Positions 1 to 12,704 are shown, numbered from the stretch's first letter. The stretch is DNA of 64,000 nt from Limnomonas spitsbergensis (GCA_037349105.1 JAYJMM010000020.1:62001-126000); one strand, 5' to 3'. The notes: generated from the letters alone by a model not told the origin. Made by a program: numbers and translations.

Positions 1-23
1 CTCGCATATCACGTTTCACTGAT

Positions 24-272
24 TTCCTTGTGACCTGATGCAGGAATTAAGACTGCGCCACCCGGAGGCCAAAATAAGGGAGGAGGACAGCTCCTAGGCT
101 TATCGGTGTCAAGGCTGGCCGATGATCAGGCTTGCATATAATGGTCCTGTCCCCTCCTTGTGACCTCATGTAGTATCTAAGGCAGCTCCTTTAAGAGGAC
201 AGAAGAGGGGCAGAGCACAGCGCCTGGGCTATTCGGTGGCATGCCTGGCCGACGACCTGGCTTGTGTCACCT
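24..272. repeat. two tandem copies of a ~130-bp unit
   Basis: Two imperfect copies, about 24-135 and 156-272, share the words CCTTGTGACCT, GAGGACAG and CTGGCCGA in the same order. Nothing coding is seen in bases 1-360. Confidence 0.6.
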
Positions 273-676
273 TCTCCTTTGCGAACGTCGTGACAGTCAT
301 GTTCTACGCCATTAAGTGAGTGGATAAGATGTTAATAAAGAAAGAAAGCTACGCCCCTTGGGGGAAGTGAGAGTTGAGGAAACAGCGCAGCCTGGGCCGA
401 GGCCACATCCGCGCCGCTACTCTTCTGATGAGTCCCGCAGCCTGACGGAAATGGTGCAGATGTGGCTCAGCCCAGGCTGCTATGATGCCCTCACTCTCAA
501 GCTTGCCCCCCACAGGGCATAGCTGTTGTTCTTTGTTTTGCCCCTGCTGGGCCTGCCCCTCTTTTTCTCTGACAAGTCCTGTGGCCTTAAAGCATCTGCG
601 GGGATGTGGACTCGGCCAGGGCAGATCCACCCTGTTTCCTTTGCTCTCATGCTGGCCGCAGAATGTCGTGAGCAGG

Positions 677-766
677 CTATCCTACCAACCTGGATAGAGC
701 TGCTGTGGGTCGAGCGGTTCTTACGCCTCCTGTTTCGGCGGAGGAGGAGTCTTTATTTATTTATTT
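677..766. repeat. ~90-bp dispersed repeat, copy 1
   Basis: Starts CTATCCTACCAACCTGGATA and runs through a GGAGGAGGAGTCTTT word. A close copy lies at 5519-5609 in the same orientation. The two copies are far more alike than their surroundings, which suggests a recent duplication or conversion. Confidence 0.8.
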
Positions 767-1125
767 CTCATGCTGCCCCTCCCACAGGGCCTAGCTTTCG
801 TTATATCTTTGGCCATGCTGGTAAGGGTGACAGTGTGGATGTGGCTTCGACCCAGGCTGCGCTGCTTCCCTTGCTCTTACTTCTCCCCTACAGGGCATAG
901 TTCTTTTCCTTTGGCCCTGCTGGTCCTTCCCCTCTCTTCTCTGATGGGTCTTAATGAATCACACCGTCTTACACTTAAGGCGTGGATGTGGCTTTGGCCC
1001 TGGACAGATCCCCCCTTTTTCTCTGGTGCGTCCAGCGGCAACCGCGTGGATGTGGCTTTGGTCCAGGTTGTTCTGTTTTCTTTGCTCTAACATCCCCCAC
1101 ATGGTGTAACTTTTGGTTTTTTATT

Positions 1126-1600
1126 TTGTACTGCTGGACCGACCCCCCCTTCTTTTGTACTGCTGGACCGATCCACCCTTATTTTGTACTGCTGGACCGA
1201 TCCATCCTTATTTTGTACTGCTGGTCCGATATCCCCTTTTGTACTGCTTGACCAATCCACCCTTCGTTTGTACTGCTGGACCCCCCCACCCCTCCTTTTG
1301 TACTGCTGGATCGACTCCCCCCTTCTTTTGTACTGCTGGACCGACCCCCCCTTCTTTTCCATTGTTGGACCGAGCCCCTTTCTCTGGTACTGCTGGACAG
1401 CCCCCCCCCTTTCTCTTGTACTGCTGGACCGCCCCCCCCCCCCTTATCTTGTACTGCTGGACGGATCCCCCCCCTTATCTTGTACTGCTGGACGGATCCC
1501 CCCCCTTATCTTGTACTTTTGGACGGATGCCCCTTCTCTTGTACTGCTGGACCGCCCCCCCCCTTATTTTGTACTGCTGGACCTATCCCCCCTCATTTTC
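1126..1600. repeat. ~30-bp minisatellite, about 16 units
   Basis: Each unit contains TTGTACTGCTGGACCGA followed by a C-rich run of variable length and a short T-rich end. The array interrupts the larger satellite. Unit length varies through the C run, so all frames drift, and the long C/L/P-rich ORFs over it are not credible genes. Confidence 0.9.
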
Positions 1601-3949
1601 TGAGTGGCCCGCAGCTTGACGTCAATGGCGCTGATGCGGATTCAGCCCAGGCTGCATGGATGCCTTGCCTCTAACAATTGCCACCTACAGGGCGCACCTT
1701 TCGTTATTTCTTTATTATCATGCTGAACCTTGCCCCCCCTTCCTTTTTTGAGTCCATGACAGTAATAGCGCGGATGTGGCATCGGCCCGGGCTGCATTGT
1801 TTCCTCTGCTCTCATGCCCCTCACAGGGAATAGCTTTTGTTTTCTTTGAACCCTGTACCAAATAGCTTTCGTTTTCTTTGGACCCTTCCTGTACCTTCCC
1901 CCATTCTTTTTGATGTTTCCCGCAGCCTAACAGTAATAGCGCAGATGTGGCTTCAGCCCGGGCTGCGCTGTTTCCTAAACTCTCACGCTCGCCGCCCAAA
2001 TGACAGTTACGTAACTTCCCTTGCTTTCTTTGGCCCTGCTGGTCCTACCCCCATTCTACCTTCTTCTATGATGACCTCCGGGGTCCATCAGTAACGGAGC
2101 AGATGTGGATAAGCCCAGGCTGGGCCGTTTCCTTTGCTTTAACACTCGCCAACATAGGGAACACATTTCATTATCTCTTAAGCCTGGCTTCATATAGGCC
2201 TGCTATACCTATTCTCCTTTTCTCTCTGATGCGTCTTGAGGCCTAACAGAAACAGCGCTGATGTGGATTAGCCCAGGCTGCACCGTTTCCTTTGCTCTAA
2301 CACTCGCCACCACGGGGAACAGTGCTTGCTATCTCTTCAACCCGGCTTTATGTCGGCCTCTTACGGCCTCCTGAACCTTTCCCCCTATCTCTCTGACGCG
2401 TCCGGAGGCCTTACAGTAACAGCTTGGATGTGGGTTCGGGACAGGCTGCGCTGTTTCCTGAACTCTCACCCTTGCCACCCACACGGCGCATAGCTTTTGT
2501 TCTCTTTTTTGGTCCAGCTGGACCTACCCCTGGCTCTTGTCTGACAAGTCCTGCAGCTGTGCGGTAATAGCATGGAGGTTGCTTTAGTGGCTTTCGCCCA
2601 GTCGACGCTGTTTCCTTTCCTTTCACATTTGCCCCCCCCACAGGGTGCAGTTTCGGTCTTTCTGGGCCCAGCTGGACCTACCCCTCTGCTTCTCTGGTGG
2701 GCCCCGCGGCGCTGCAGGAACAACGCAGATGTGGCTTTGGCCCCTATTTGCCCTGCTGGATCTGCCTGCCCTTTATTTTTCCTCTAATGAGTCCTGCGGC
2801 CTAAGTATGACAGCGCAGATGTGAATGCGGCCTACGTCATGCTGCGTCCTTCTCTCGCACCCTAGCCCCCCACAGGGCGCAGCTTTCTATATTTCTTGAG
2901 CCCGGCTTTATATAGGCCTGCTGGACCATTCCCCCCTTCCTCTCTGATGCGTCCCGCGGCCTTAAGGCAACAGCGCCGGTGCAGCTTTGACTCAGGTAGC
3001 GCTGTTTTCTCTGCTGTCCCCCCCTACACAGCGCGTACCTGTTGCTACATGTTTGGCCTGCTGGACCTACCCCTAATGTCTCTTGTAAATCCCGCAGCCT
3101 TGCCGTAACGGCACGGATGAGGCTCCGGCCCAGAATGCTTTGTTTTCTTCGCTGTCCCCACCCACACAGCGTGTAGCTGTCGTTCTACTTTTTGCTCTGC
3201 TGGATCTCCCCCGTTTTCCCCCTGCCAAGTCCCGCAGCTCTGCCGTAACGGCACGGATGGGGCTCCGGCCCAGACTGCGCTGTTTCCTTCACTGTCCTTC
3301 CCACACAGAGTGTAGCTGTTGTTCTATTTCTTTGCTCTGCTGGATCTCCCCCGTTTTTTTCCTGCCAAGTCCCGCAGCCTTTCGGTGACGGCACGGATGG
3401 GGCTCCGGCCCAGACTGCGCTGTTTCCTTCGCTGCCTCCCCCCCACACAGTACGCTAGTAGCCTCCAGGATGTAACTTCGTATTCTATCGTTGGCCCTGC
3501 TGGACCTCTACCTCTTTCTCTCTGATAAGTGTCGCAGCCTCGCGGTATCAGTGCGAACGCTGCGGATGTGGCTTCGTCCCAGGATCCGCTGTAACCTCAG
3601 CTCCACGCCCCCACAGGACGTATCTATTTTTTTTCTTTGGCCCTGCTGGACGCCTGAACCTACCCCCCTTTCCTTCCTGCAGCCTTAAAGCAACAGCGTA
3701 GGCGTGGCTTCTTCCCAGGGTGCATAGCTTTTGTGCTTTCGTTGAGCCTGCTGGACCTACCCCTCTACTGCCTGATGATGTGCCCTGCGCACTTGAGCTT
3801 GATTCATTTTCCGGAACTTGCCCTTGGGTGCCATGTGTTCCACACCCTTACCCTGTGACGTCGTTTATTTTCCGAGCCTTACTCCGCCGGTTGCCTTGCG
3901 CTTTGTACCCCTCCATATGTATTCATATGCTTGATCTTCCCTCGCCTGG

Positions 3950-4260
3950 TTGGTTGCTCTGCCCTCCGTCCACCAAACCTTATATACCTTCGTTTCCCTG
4001 ACCCCCCCCCCCCCCTGGCTCTCCCCCCAGTTGCCCTTTCCTCTGTCCATCCGACCTTCGATACCTTCGCTTGCCTGACCCCTCCCTCCTCTCCCCCTGT
4101 CGCCCTGGCTGCCCTCCCTTAATCAATCAACCATACTATCACTTGCCTGACCCCCTCCTCACTCACTCCTGCTGATTGCCATGCACTCTGGCAACCAAAA
4201 TCTCAATATCTTCACTGGTTTGATCCCCTCCCCCCCCCTGATTTCCCCCTTTGTCCGCTC
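3950..4260. repeat. C-rich degenerate tandem repeat, ~90-bp unit
   Basis: About four diverged units share a CCTTCG(T/C)TTGCCTGACCCC-like end followed by CCCTCC/CTCCCC runs. From about 4355 to 4465 the sequence becomes a CA-rich ACATCACACATC simple repeat. Confidence 0.6.
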
Positions 4261-4729
4261 CCAGCTACGTGACGAATGGAATGGTGGAGGGAAAGGAGGT
4301 GTTGCGGCCAGAGTGGCTCAGTCCCACCATGCACATGTTGAACACGTGAGTCGGGTCATCACACATCACACATCACACATCCCGCATCACATATACACAT
4401 CACACTGCCTACATTACTCATCACACATTCACGCATCGCACATCACACCTCACACATTTACACATTTAAAGAAAGAAAACATCGGCACGGATGTGGCTTC
4501 GGCCCAGGCTGAGCTGTTTCCTTACCTCACACGCCTCCCACGGGGCATAGCTTTTGTGATGTGAGGCGTGGCAGCACGGTAATCCAAGGACATCTCTTCC
4601 CCTGATGGTCATAGGGATAGCGGCGCGGTTGCCGTCCTGGCCTGAGTTTTCCTGTCTTTCTGACTGCCTGCATGCATGCAGGGTGGAAGAGTGACCAGCA
4701 GATCCACACCTTGTTCACTCATCTCCCAC

Positions 4730-4970
4730 CGCTTAGTTCTCAACACTCACCAGTCATCAGTCATTACTCAACACTGCCAATTGTATGTTTGCATGTGCGT
4801 GTGTGCATGCAGTGCAGTGGTGTGGGCGAACCTGCTGGTCAGTCTTCCACACATCGCTTAGTTCTCAACAATCAGCAGTCATCAGTCACTCAACACTGAC
4901 AATTGTGTGCTTGCATGTTCGTGTGTGCATGCAGTGCAGTGGTGTGGGCGGACCTGCTGGTCAGCAACCC
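4730..4970. repeat. tandem duplication of a ~120-bp unit
   Basis: Two copies of a unit running from CTTAGTTCTCAACA through CAGTCATCAGTCA, GTGTGTGCATGCAGTGCAGT and GACCTGCTGGTCAG. They differ at scattered sites. Confidence 0.8.
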
Positions 4971-4974
4971 TCGC

Positions 4975-5290
4975 CGGAGCTTCAGTGGCCGCGCCTACAT
5001 GAGCTGTTGCACCTTGTTCGCTTCATATGCCTCCTGGATCTTGCTTTGTAGTAAGGTGAGAGGATGGTATAAATATCCACTAGATGCGCTGGAGCTTCAG
5101 GGCCAGTGCCTCTACCAGCAGCTGCACCCTGTGCGCCTCATAAGCGTGCTGGGTTTTGCTTTGAAGTAAGGTGGTGGGGGTAAAGATCTTCTAGATCTAC
5201 TGGATTAACATTCCGGATCCACCAAAGCTTCTGGGCCAGTGCCTACATCAGCTGTTGCGCCTTGTTAGCCACGCGTATGGTAATGGCGCG
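4975..5290. repeat. three diverged ~113-bp units
   Basis: Units begin near GAGCTTCAGTGGCC, GAGCTTCAGGGCCAGTGCC and AAGCTTCTGGGCCAGTGCC. The first two carry a GGATCTTGCTTTGTAGTAAGG-like end. Confidence 0.6.
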
Positions 5291-5518
5291 GACGCGGCCT
5301 AGGCCCATGCCGCGCTGTTTCCTTAACCCTCACGCCCCTGTGGGGCGTAGGTTTATTTCTTTCTTTCTTTGTTTGCCTCGCCTATGTATGTCTGCTGGAT
5401 CTTGCTTTGTAGTTAGGTGAGGGTATAATGTCTTAAACCTTTCTAGTAGACCCGAGGTCTACTGGATCTACTGGACGGTCGGTTCCTTTACCTCTTCCTC
5501 AACAAGAATGCCGTGAGT

Positions 5519-5609
5519 GGTCTATCCTACCAACCTGGATAGAGCTGCTGTGGGTCGAGCGGTTATAACGCCTACTGCTTCAGTGGAGGAGGAGTCTTTC
5601 CTTCTTTCT
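5519..5609. repeat. ~90-bp dispersed repeat, copy 2
   Basis: Second copy of the repeat at 677-766. It keeps TAGAGCTGCTGTGGGTCGAG and the following GGAGGAGGAGTCTTT word with a few substitutions. Confidence 0.8.
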
Positions 5610-6540
5610 TTCCTCAACAAGGTACAATTCTCAACACGCAGGCCTCCCTCCACTCAGACATGTTCACCAAGTTTATGGTCTTACCACCTCGAGAGAAAAA
5701 CATTCGTTAAAGCTCATTCCTTCCGCTTCATCCTCAGGTCAACAGTCGGTTCCCGTACCCTTCCTCAAGGCAAAAGCTATTTAAAGCCCCTTCCACTACT
5801 TCCACTGTGCCCTCAGGTCAACAGTCGGTTAATCGGTTCCCCTACCCTTTCCTCAACAAAGTGCCCCTCTCAACACTCAGCCTCCCTCCACGCTGGAATT
5901 ATCTCCAGGTTAATGGTCGTTCGGAATGCCCTTTCTCAGAATGCATTTTTGTTCATTATTCCGCTGCGATCGCCATTCCTCATTTGGACGTTCGGTTCCT
6001 ATGCCTCTTCCTCAATAAGGTACCCTTCTCAACACGCAGGCCTCCCTCCACTCTCACATGATCTCATGGTTATTTTCCAATCTGATAACCCCTTCTCCAA
6101 AAGAAGACCTTTCTTAAAATCCTTCGACCATCGACCTAAGGATGCAGCGGAAGGAATTTCCCCCTACCCCTTTTTCAACAAAGTGCCCTTCTCAACAGTC
6201 AGCCTCCCTCCCCCTGACATTATCTCCACATATTCAATGTGTTAAACCCTTCTCCAAGCGAAACGTTCGTTATAGCTTGCTCCTTCCGCTGCATCCTCAG
6301 GTTGACGGTAGGTTCCCCCACCCCTTTCCTCAACAAACTTAGTGCCCTTCTCAACACTCAGCCTCCCTCCACTCCGACAGGATCACCAGCAGAAGGATAA
6401 TCTCCAATCTGACAACCCTTTCTCCAAAAGAAGACGGTTTCTAAGAGTCCTGCCTCCCACTGTATCCTCAGGTTGACGGTCGGTTCCCCTACCCCTTTCT
6501 CAACAAAGTACCCTTCCCGGCCGGATTCATATTCACTATG
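5600..6540. repeat. degenerate tandem repeat, ~110-170 bp unit
   Basis: The words CTCAACAAAGTGCCCTTC, TCAACACTCAGCCTCCCTCCA and CAGGTTGACGGTCGGTTCCC recur in the same order about seven times. The 242-aa plus-strand ORF over this stretch is repetitive and resembles no protein I know. Confidence 0.7.
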
Positions 6541-7789
6541 CTGCTGTCTCTGGCGGTGTTTGCCGCGTTTTTCAAGGTGGGTCATTGGGAGGCCATGCTT
6601 GTATGACAGCTCTGGCAAGCTATGCTGCTGGCTAACTTAGCAATACACCCAACTGGAAGCACACCTGCCTGGAATGAAGAAAGCAACACAGCAAGAAGAA
6701 CACCACATGAATCTATGAATCGCTCCGGCTGGACAAAACGCCAAACTATCATACAAACAAGGCATCCATCGAATGTATAACAGATCAGAACCTGAGCTGT
6801 TATATACATTGAATGTATAACAGCGCATAATTGAAATCTCCGTTGCAGAATGCAGATGTGGTCAGCTGTGTTTTCGGCCCGGTGAGGACCCTGAAATCGA
6901 GAGAGGGCGGAATAAAATGGACAAGTAATAGTTAGAAATTCGTTTGTTTTTTAAGAAACGGCTTAACTCTGATTCATTTTACCACATCAAGATTTTTTGC
7001 CCAATCCTGAGGTGACTTTTTACCACTCCGAGGTGTGTGGGGAGGGGCACCGTCTTTTTTTGGTTTCTCCGCCATTTACCGCATGCAATATTACAATCGA
7101 CCATGCATGAGCTGTAAGATGCCTTTTGTACGGCCACGCCGAAATCTCGGATTTTACCACGCCGCTCAAACCCCGAGAGCCGCTATTTTACGAATCGTGG
7201 TATATACCATGCCTTCAAAAAAATGGTACTTATAAATAATGTAAGTAGAAAGTTTACACCGCATTGTCCAGCCATCCATTGCTAAAGAGTGAGGTACACA
7301 TTGAAATGTGAATTGCCAACCGTAACGCCAGTTTGCAGTCAGTGCAGCTTATGTTTTGTGGTTGATAAGTGTCTGACCCAACGAATGAAGGCATCGTTTA
7401 CACAAACGAGTAATCCATTGCTTAGCAAGGGAAATAAGTTCCAGTCTACAGACTGAGAGCCGATGTCCATTTCCCCTCTTTCCTAAAAAAATTGAGTCGG
7501 CTGGTCGCTGTGTAATTCCTCCATTTGTTTTCCACCCTTTGTTTGCGCCCATCCTTCAGGTTGGGGCAACAGTCAACGTTGCGCTCAAGCGAGCTGTGAG
7601 AGCGGCGGCTCCAGTCCCAGCAGCAATACGGGCCACTAGCAACTAAGGGAAGAAAGCAGAATAACACATGTCAATAACGTTACACCTCTGGGCCCGCTCA
7701 AAGCTCGGCCGCGTGGGCGCCCAACGAAGATACCGGCCCCTGGACCAAAAGACCCAGCAGCCAGGCACATGGCACTTAATATACAAGCC
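6541..7789. other. no recognisable feature
   Basis: About 1.25 kb of mixed composition. ORFs are under 90 codons and show no domain or splice pattern I can support. Confidence 0.4.
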
Positions 7790-8740
7790 TGTCTAGTGTC
7801 TAGCCTGCCTGGGCCTTGCTCATTTGATAATGGCTTACATGCTGTGCAAAATTGTGCGGAACGTCATTCATTTCAGGTGGGTAATATGAACAGGAAACAA
7901 TGCAATCTGACAGAGAATTACCAGCTAGCCTCAACAAACGGGTAGCCATACTAATCCCAATCATAAACAATATGCCGCGGACCTCGTCAGATAGAGAGTC
8001 AGATTCCTCATCAGCCCTTGTAGAGTCTATCCCTGGACAAATTCGATATGGCTGTGCATGGTACCTGGACTAAAGCTCACCGAGCGTTAAATATGGCCCC
8101 GTGGGTGTGCACCGTTCTTAACCCATGAATACCTATCACGGAGCAAATGGTGATAGCCCGTGGCACCACCTGCCGAAGGGCATGCCCAGCCCCGTCCCGT
8201 CACTTCACCTTGATGGTCAGTACTAGGGCATTGGAGGCAGGCGTGTGGTACATCCTCCACATGCTCTCCGCCTCCCCATGCCTACCATCGCTGGATGGGA
8301 GCAGCATGGCTTATGCTTTCAACTGCGGTTCCATCCTCTTCCACCGGATCAATTTGCATGCATGGCTCCGCTTGCATGGCTCAATCCGAAAGTGGCTCTG
8401 CTTGCATGGCTCTATCCGGCCCGTCTATGTTGGCATGGCTCCGCTTGCATGGCCAAAGCATGGCTCTACTAGTATCTGGACCAGCATGTGTTTTGAGCAT
8501 GTCCAATTAAGGCCTGCTTTGGGCGGACAGGGCTTTAAACGACCCTGCTGTATCACATGAACATTTCAAATATGGTGACGTGGTGGTGAGCCTCGACAGA
8601 TCGTGGGACACATAACTACCTCAAAGATGTCTTCAAAGCACGACACATGGTGTATGTAACGGTTGACATCGTGTACCTCAGCCAGGGGGGACTGCGTCCC
8701 GATTTAAGGGAGTCACGGACCGCGAACCCCGCGAACCCTG
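7790..8740 (+). repeat. old interspersed repeat, copy 1 of ~0.85-0.95 kb
   Basis: Diverged but collinear with about 62150-62980 in the same orientation. Shared landmarks in order are GCCTGGG(C/A)CTTG, a GTGNAACGTCAT word, CCCCATGCCTA(C/G)CATCGC, AACTGCGGTTCCAT/AACCGCAGTTCCAT, CTCAATCCGAAAGTG, CCTGNTGTATCAC and GAGTCACGGACC. Inside, a short TTGCATGGCTC(C/T) unit is locally amplified at about 8350-8465. No coding capacity is recognised, so this may be a non-autonomous element or a segmental duplication. Confidence 0.7.
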
Positions 8741-8957
8741 CCTGTATGGACATCCTCTAATTCTCTTGTTAATGATCAGGGAAATAACAGGCTTTTATTA
8801 AGTTTCGGCTCCAGCCAAAGGTCGTCTTTTTTCTTTTCGGCTACCGCCGAACCTGCCATTTTTTCCTTCGCTCGGCCGTCTTCGTCGTTTCTTGGACCAG
8901 CCGAACGTCAAATTTTTTCTTTCGGCCAACTCCATTTTTATGGCTGACTCCGAAACT

Positions 8958-9345
8958 GTGCGGGACGCAGCCTGAGCTCGTATCGCACTCTTACCTGAAC
9001 CCTCACACCTCAGCATGGTGTAGTCTTCATTGTTTTATTTTTGTTGTACCTGTGCGGGACGCAACCTGAGCCCGTATCGCACTGTTTCCTGAATCCTCAA
9101 ACCCAAGCATGGTGCATTTTTTATTCTTTTATTTTTGAACCGGTGCAGGACGCATCCAGTTTGGGCCCATGTCGCACAGTTTCCTTGACCCTCACACCCC
9201 AGCATGTTGTAGTCTTCATTTTTTTTTAATTTACGGTGCGGGATGCAGCCTAAGTCCGTTTCGCACTGTTTACTGAACCCTCGCACCCCAACATGGTGCA
9301 GTTCTCTTTGTTTTTTTGTTTGTACCGGTGCGGGACGCAGCCTGG
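8958..9345. repeat. ~92-bp tandem repeat, four units
   Basis: The word GGTGCGGGACGCAGCC (with variants) starts at about 8958, 9053, 9143, 9236 and 9328. Each is followed by a CGTATCGCACTGTTTCCTGA-like stretch, CTCACACCCCAGCATGGTG and a T-rich end. Confidence 0.85.
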
Positions 9346-9612
9346 GGTTATCACGCGCCACAGTCGGCAATGGTACACTATTCGTAACATAATGATAGTC
9401 ATCCCGATGTAAATTTCCCTCGCAGCTTAAAGGATGAGACCAAAGGTCCGCCATGCCTCTTGCTCTTAAATGTATCCAAGTGTTGTCTATAAGTGCCACA
9501 CATGTTATTTACATCATTCACAAAATATCCATAACGAGAGATGCTCGGATTCAGTGGTCAGCTTTGGTCAACATATTTTGCCTCCCATTGCACTACCCGG
9601 CATATGTGGCAC

Positions 9613-11600
9613 CTACAACATGCCAACAATAAGGGCCACGGCCATGGCCGTGGTGAGCATGTACATGAGGGATGGTACGGTCAACAAGGACGCACCCTTC
9701 GAGAGGCTTGAGAAGCACGCACCGAGGGCGGCGGTCATCGTTGTACTGTTTGCTGCACATGTAGTATCTATCCCGTACTTGTTAAGGTTGTCGAGCCCGA
9801 CTTGAGTGAGGCCGGCGGCTTGAAGTTGCTTGAGGTATGTGGCATCCGCAATGCAAAAGGAAATAACGTTTAAGACACCCGAACTAACTACTGTTATGCC
9901 GGAAGCGAATGTGGCAGAGCCGGCAGATGACGCTGGTAGGAGCTTGGCTGTGGTGTAGAGCGGCTTGAAGGCAGCGAGCACGGAGCAATAACACGATGGG
10001 CAGTCGAAAGCAGTTTCTTGATGGACGGGAGGAGGAGTGGGAAGGGGACAGGTTGCAAAATAAATCCAGGGCAAGGGCTGTCAAGATTCGAATGACCCCA
10101 TCCTTGTAGTTGCCTATCTTCAAGCAGTACATGCAGGCATACAACAAACGCCTATTTCCAGTGAGTGAAATAACAATCTCAAATAGCATTGTAACACAAC
10201 ACCCGCCGCCTTAAACTCAATTTATTGCCATAATGTGTGACAATTCAACCATGCCATAGCAAGCACTTGTAAGATCAATTCATGTAGTTGCATGTACACG
10301 TGGGGCATGTCAATATTCATCACCGTGACCAGGGTTGGGAAAAGCTAGCAAAACTACTCACGGCATGCAGATACAAGGCTCGAGAGGCCCGTCAATGTCT
10401 CGCTCTTCAGGGACGCGGGGCAGGTTGAAGCAAAGACCGCGTCATTGTCACGCTTAGCTGCGAGGACAACAGATTTAACAATTGGTGGAGATCTAGATAA
10501 GGAACATATGACTTGCACAACTATTAAAGTGGCAGAAGGCCGTTGCAGTGCTTGGAGGAGGAACTTACTTCAGGACACAGCCTTTAGATAGGTAGGATAG
10601 ACTAGATAGACCAAGGTAATCACTCAAGCATAACTGTCAAGCCGTGAATAGCAGGGGACTAAGTGGACACTGGAGATCGAGTATGGTTCGGTTAAACAAT
10701 GTAAGTTTGAGGGCAAATGTCAAAGACAGTTTTATACTTAATTAAAAAATCAGTTCATGCATGAGAGAGTAGAGAGACTATCTGAGGGCTTGCAATGTAA
10801 GGCTGGACATGCTTGGTAGGTCCACAACTGAGCTTGTTCGAGCCCTCTCCGAACATGTTTTCTTAGCCTATGCATACAAATGTCCTGCATGATTACAACA
10901 GTGGACTAATTGTGTACACAATGGTCCCTCACCAAATAATCCATCAGATGAGCAGTATGCCCAAGGTTGATTAGCCGGCGTGGTATCAGGATCAGAGCCC
11001 GCAACTCTGGAGCAGTTCGCTGACGACACAACACACCATGGCTGAAATAAAAATAGGCTGGTGCAAGCGGTATAGCTCACATCCTTGTAGACGAAGGGGA
11101 ACACACATTTACACGGATCTGCATGCATGCAGGCAACGAAGGGGGCGGCGTGGGAGGCCGAGGAGGGATCGGCTAGTGAGGGGATGGAGGGGATGTAAAA
11201 CAGAGGAAAGTTGTCCAGTCAAGTAGGAATGCAGTGAAATACACATTTGATGTTAGTACGAGAGTTCTATCTGGTGTGTGGTTAACATAAGTAACGAGCG
11301 AGGACAACTGAAGCAAGGCGTCCGTCCGTCCTCAGATCAGAGAGTCGACTGTCGGGACGGATAATGCATAGTTTTGAAGGTAAATGATAGTTGATAGGGC
11401 GTACAGCTACTGCTGGCCTGGCGTACTAAGCATTATATTCTTGATTATTATTGGGCCATAATAACGACGAATCACATACACCTGCTGCGGTGCACCTGAT
11501 GCTTACCATCCGCTGCTGTTGTGAGGCCAGGTGCCAAGGAGATGAACACGGCATACAACAGCAGGGCGAGGAGGTTCGCCTCCGTCGACAGGATTACCAT
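9613..11600 (-). CDS. secreted/GPI-anchored protein with fibronectin type II-like module (4 exons)
   Basis: Spliced minus-strand model: exon 1 11600-11507, exon 2 11118-10933, exon 3 10457-10362, exon 4 10016-9613. That is 780 nt, or 259 residues. Donors read GTAAGC, GTGAGG and GTGAGT; acceptors end CAG, CAG and AAG behind pyrimidine tracts; all three introns are phase 1. Exon 1 starts MVILSTEANL and is a clear signal peptide. Exon 2 matches a fibronectin type II fold: CVFPFVYKDVSYTAC, then PWC, a middle Cys, then PWAYC (residues about 34-87). Such modules usually bind collagen-like or glycan ligands in animals; here only the fold is inferred. Exons 3-4 are Cys-containing and helical. The C-terminus is a hydrophobic stretch (SLMYMLTTAMAVALIVGML) typical of a GPI-anchor signal. 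A TGTAA word (9513-9509, minus), like the green-algal polyadenylation signal, follows the stop by about 100 bp. The function is unknown. Exon 4's acceptor is the least certain. Confidence 0.72.
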
Positions 11601-11660
11601 GATGATGACGAGTTCTTCTGCTTTGTCAGCAGTGATGGTTCGAGGGAGGTGATAAGATTG

Positions 11661-12690
11661 CAAGCAGGCATGTAAATGACTTGAACATGCATATATTGGT
11701 AAATCAAACAGTAGTGCGGTTGAATACCGGTCTTCGTGCTTACTGTATCGGTGTATATACTGAAGAGCGCGCGAGCGATACAGGGCATCTAGCTATACAT
11801 CAGGAATCAATGATGGATGGACTGCATGCTACCATCGCAACGTCAAAGATATCGGCCGAAGGCAGATACAATGCAAACACACCGCTAGAAAGAAAGAATG
11901 AAAACGCCTGAGCGTGGCTTGAGGAATACGGGATTTGAAACACCGTACACCGCTATATGCATGCATATCTGGTGGTCGGTCATCAGGAAGCGTGCCGTAA
12001 TCGTGTGATGCATGATGTTCAGCTGTGACACAGGGGTCTATGCGCAGAACTAGTACTGGCGATAGGTGGTAAAAATACATGACCACCAACCTTGTTTTTT
12101 CCTCCAGGGTGAGGATGCGTAGCTGTTGATGAAGAGTCTTCTGGCCATGTTATTTTGGTATACGAAAGGATCTTGATTGGGTTAGGGTTTGCCCGGACAA
12201 GCAGAAGACGTCATATATCATCAGGAAGCCGGCGACAGCGTGGTCCGGGATTGCTACCGAAGCTGCCGTGATGATCCCCTGGCGTTCAATCCGGGATTGC
12301 TACAGCCGATGTCCTCACGTCGGTAACATGTGAGCGATTGATTTGGCAGCTTGACAGCACGTTTCTGATTGGGACCTCGGAAAAAACGTGTACCACGGTC
12401 TTCTGGTCTTCAGACGGTACGGGGCAGGGACCAAGCAAGGGGGAAAAAATTCCCCCCCAACCGTAAACGGCCTAGTCCACAACGCCCAAGTGAATTAGAC
12501 ACCACAATTTCAACAATTTAGCACATTCGAATAGTAAAAATGTTTTATTCATGACGACGCTGCAATACCCCCTACTCGGCAATGACCCGAGGATTCTATT
12601 CACTGTCACAGGCCAAACATTGTCCGACCTGCGTCTAAAAGGCGATAGTAATAAAAGCTATGATGCAGCGGGTGGAGACGGGATCAAATA
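11661..12690. other. no recognisable gene
   Basis: The region upstream of the fibronectin-II-like gene should contain its promoter and 5' UTR near 11600-11900. No TATA-like element stands out, and the short ORFs show no recognisable domain. Confidence 0.4.
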
Positions 12691-12704
12691 GATCAAACTG
12701 GACA

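Larger units (their letters stand above)
360..3740. repeat. degenerate satellite array, ~140-165 bp monomer
   Basis: A diverged monomer recurs throughout, marked by GCGGATGTGGCTTCGGCCC, then GGCTGCGCTGTTTCC, a CACAGGGCGTAGCTTTTGTT-like stretch, GGCCCTGCTGGACCTACCCC and a TCCCGCGGCCTTACGG-like end. The GATGTGG word recurs at about 605, 837, 983, 1763, 1944, 2101, 2260, 2428, 2728, 2980, 3116, 3256, 3396, 3563 and 3700, mostly 137-170 bp apart. Isolated related units lie at about 4485 and 5288. The many short ORFs here are open by composition and I call none of them a gene. Confidence 0.8.

Noticed and set aside
1087..1674. Cys/Leu/Pro-rich ORFs over the minisatellite
   Set aside because: All frames are repetitive with variable C runs, giving no stable reading frame.
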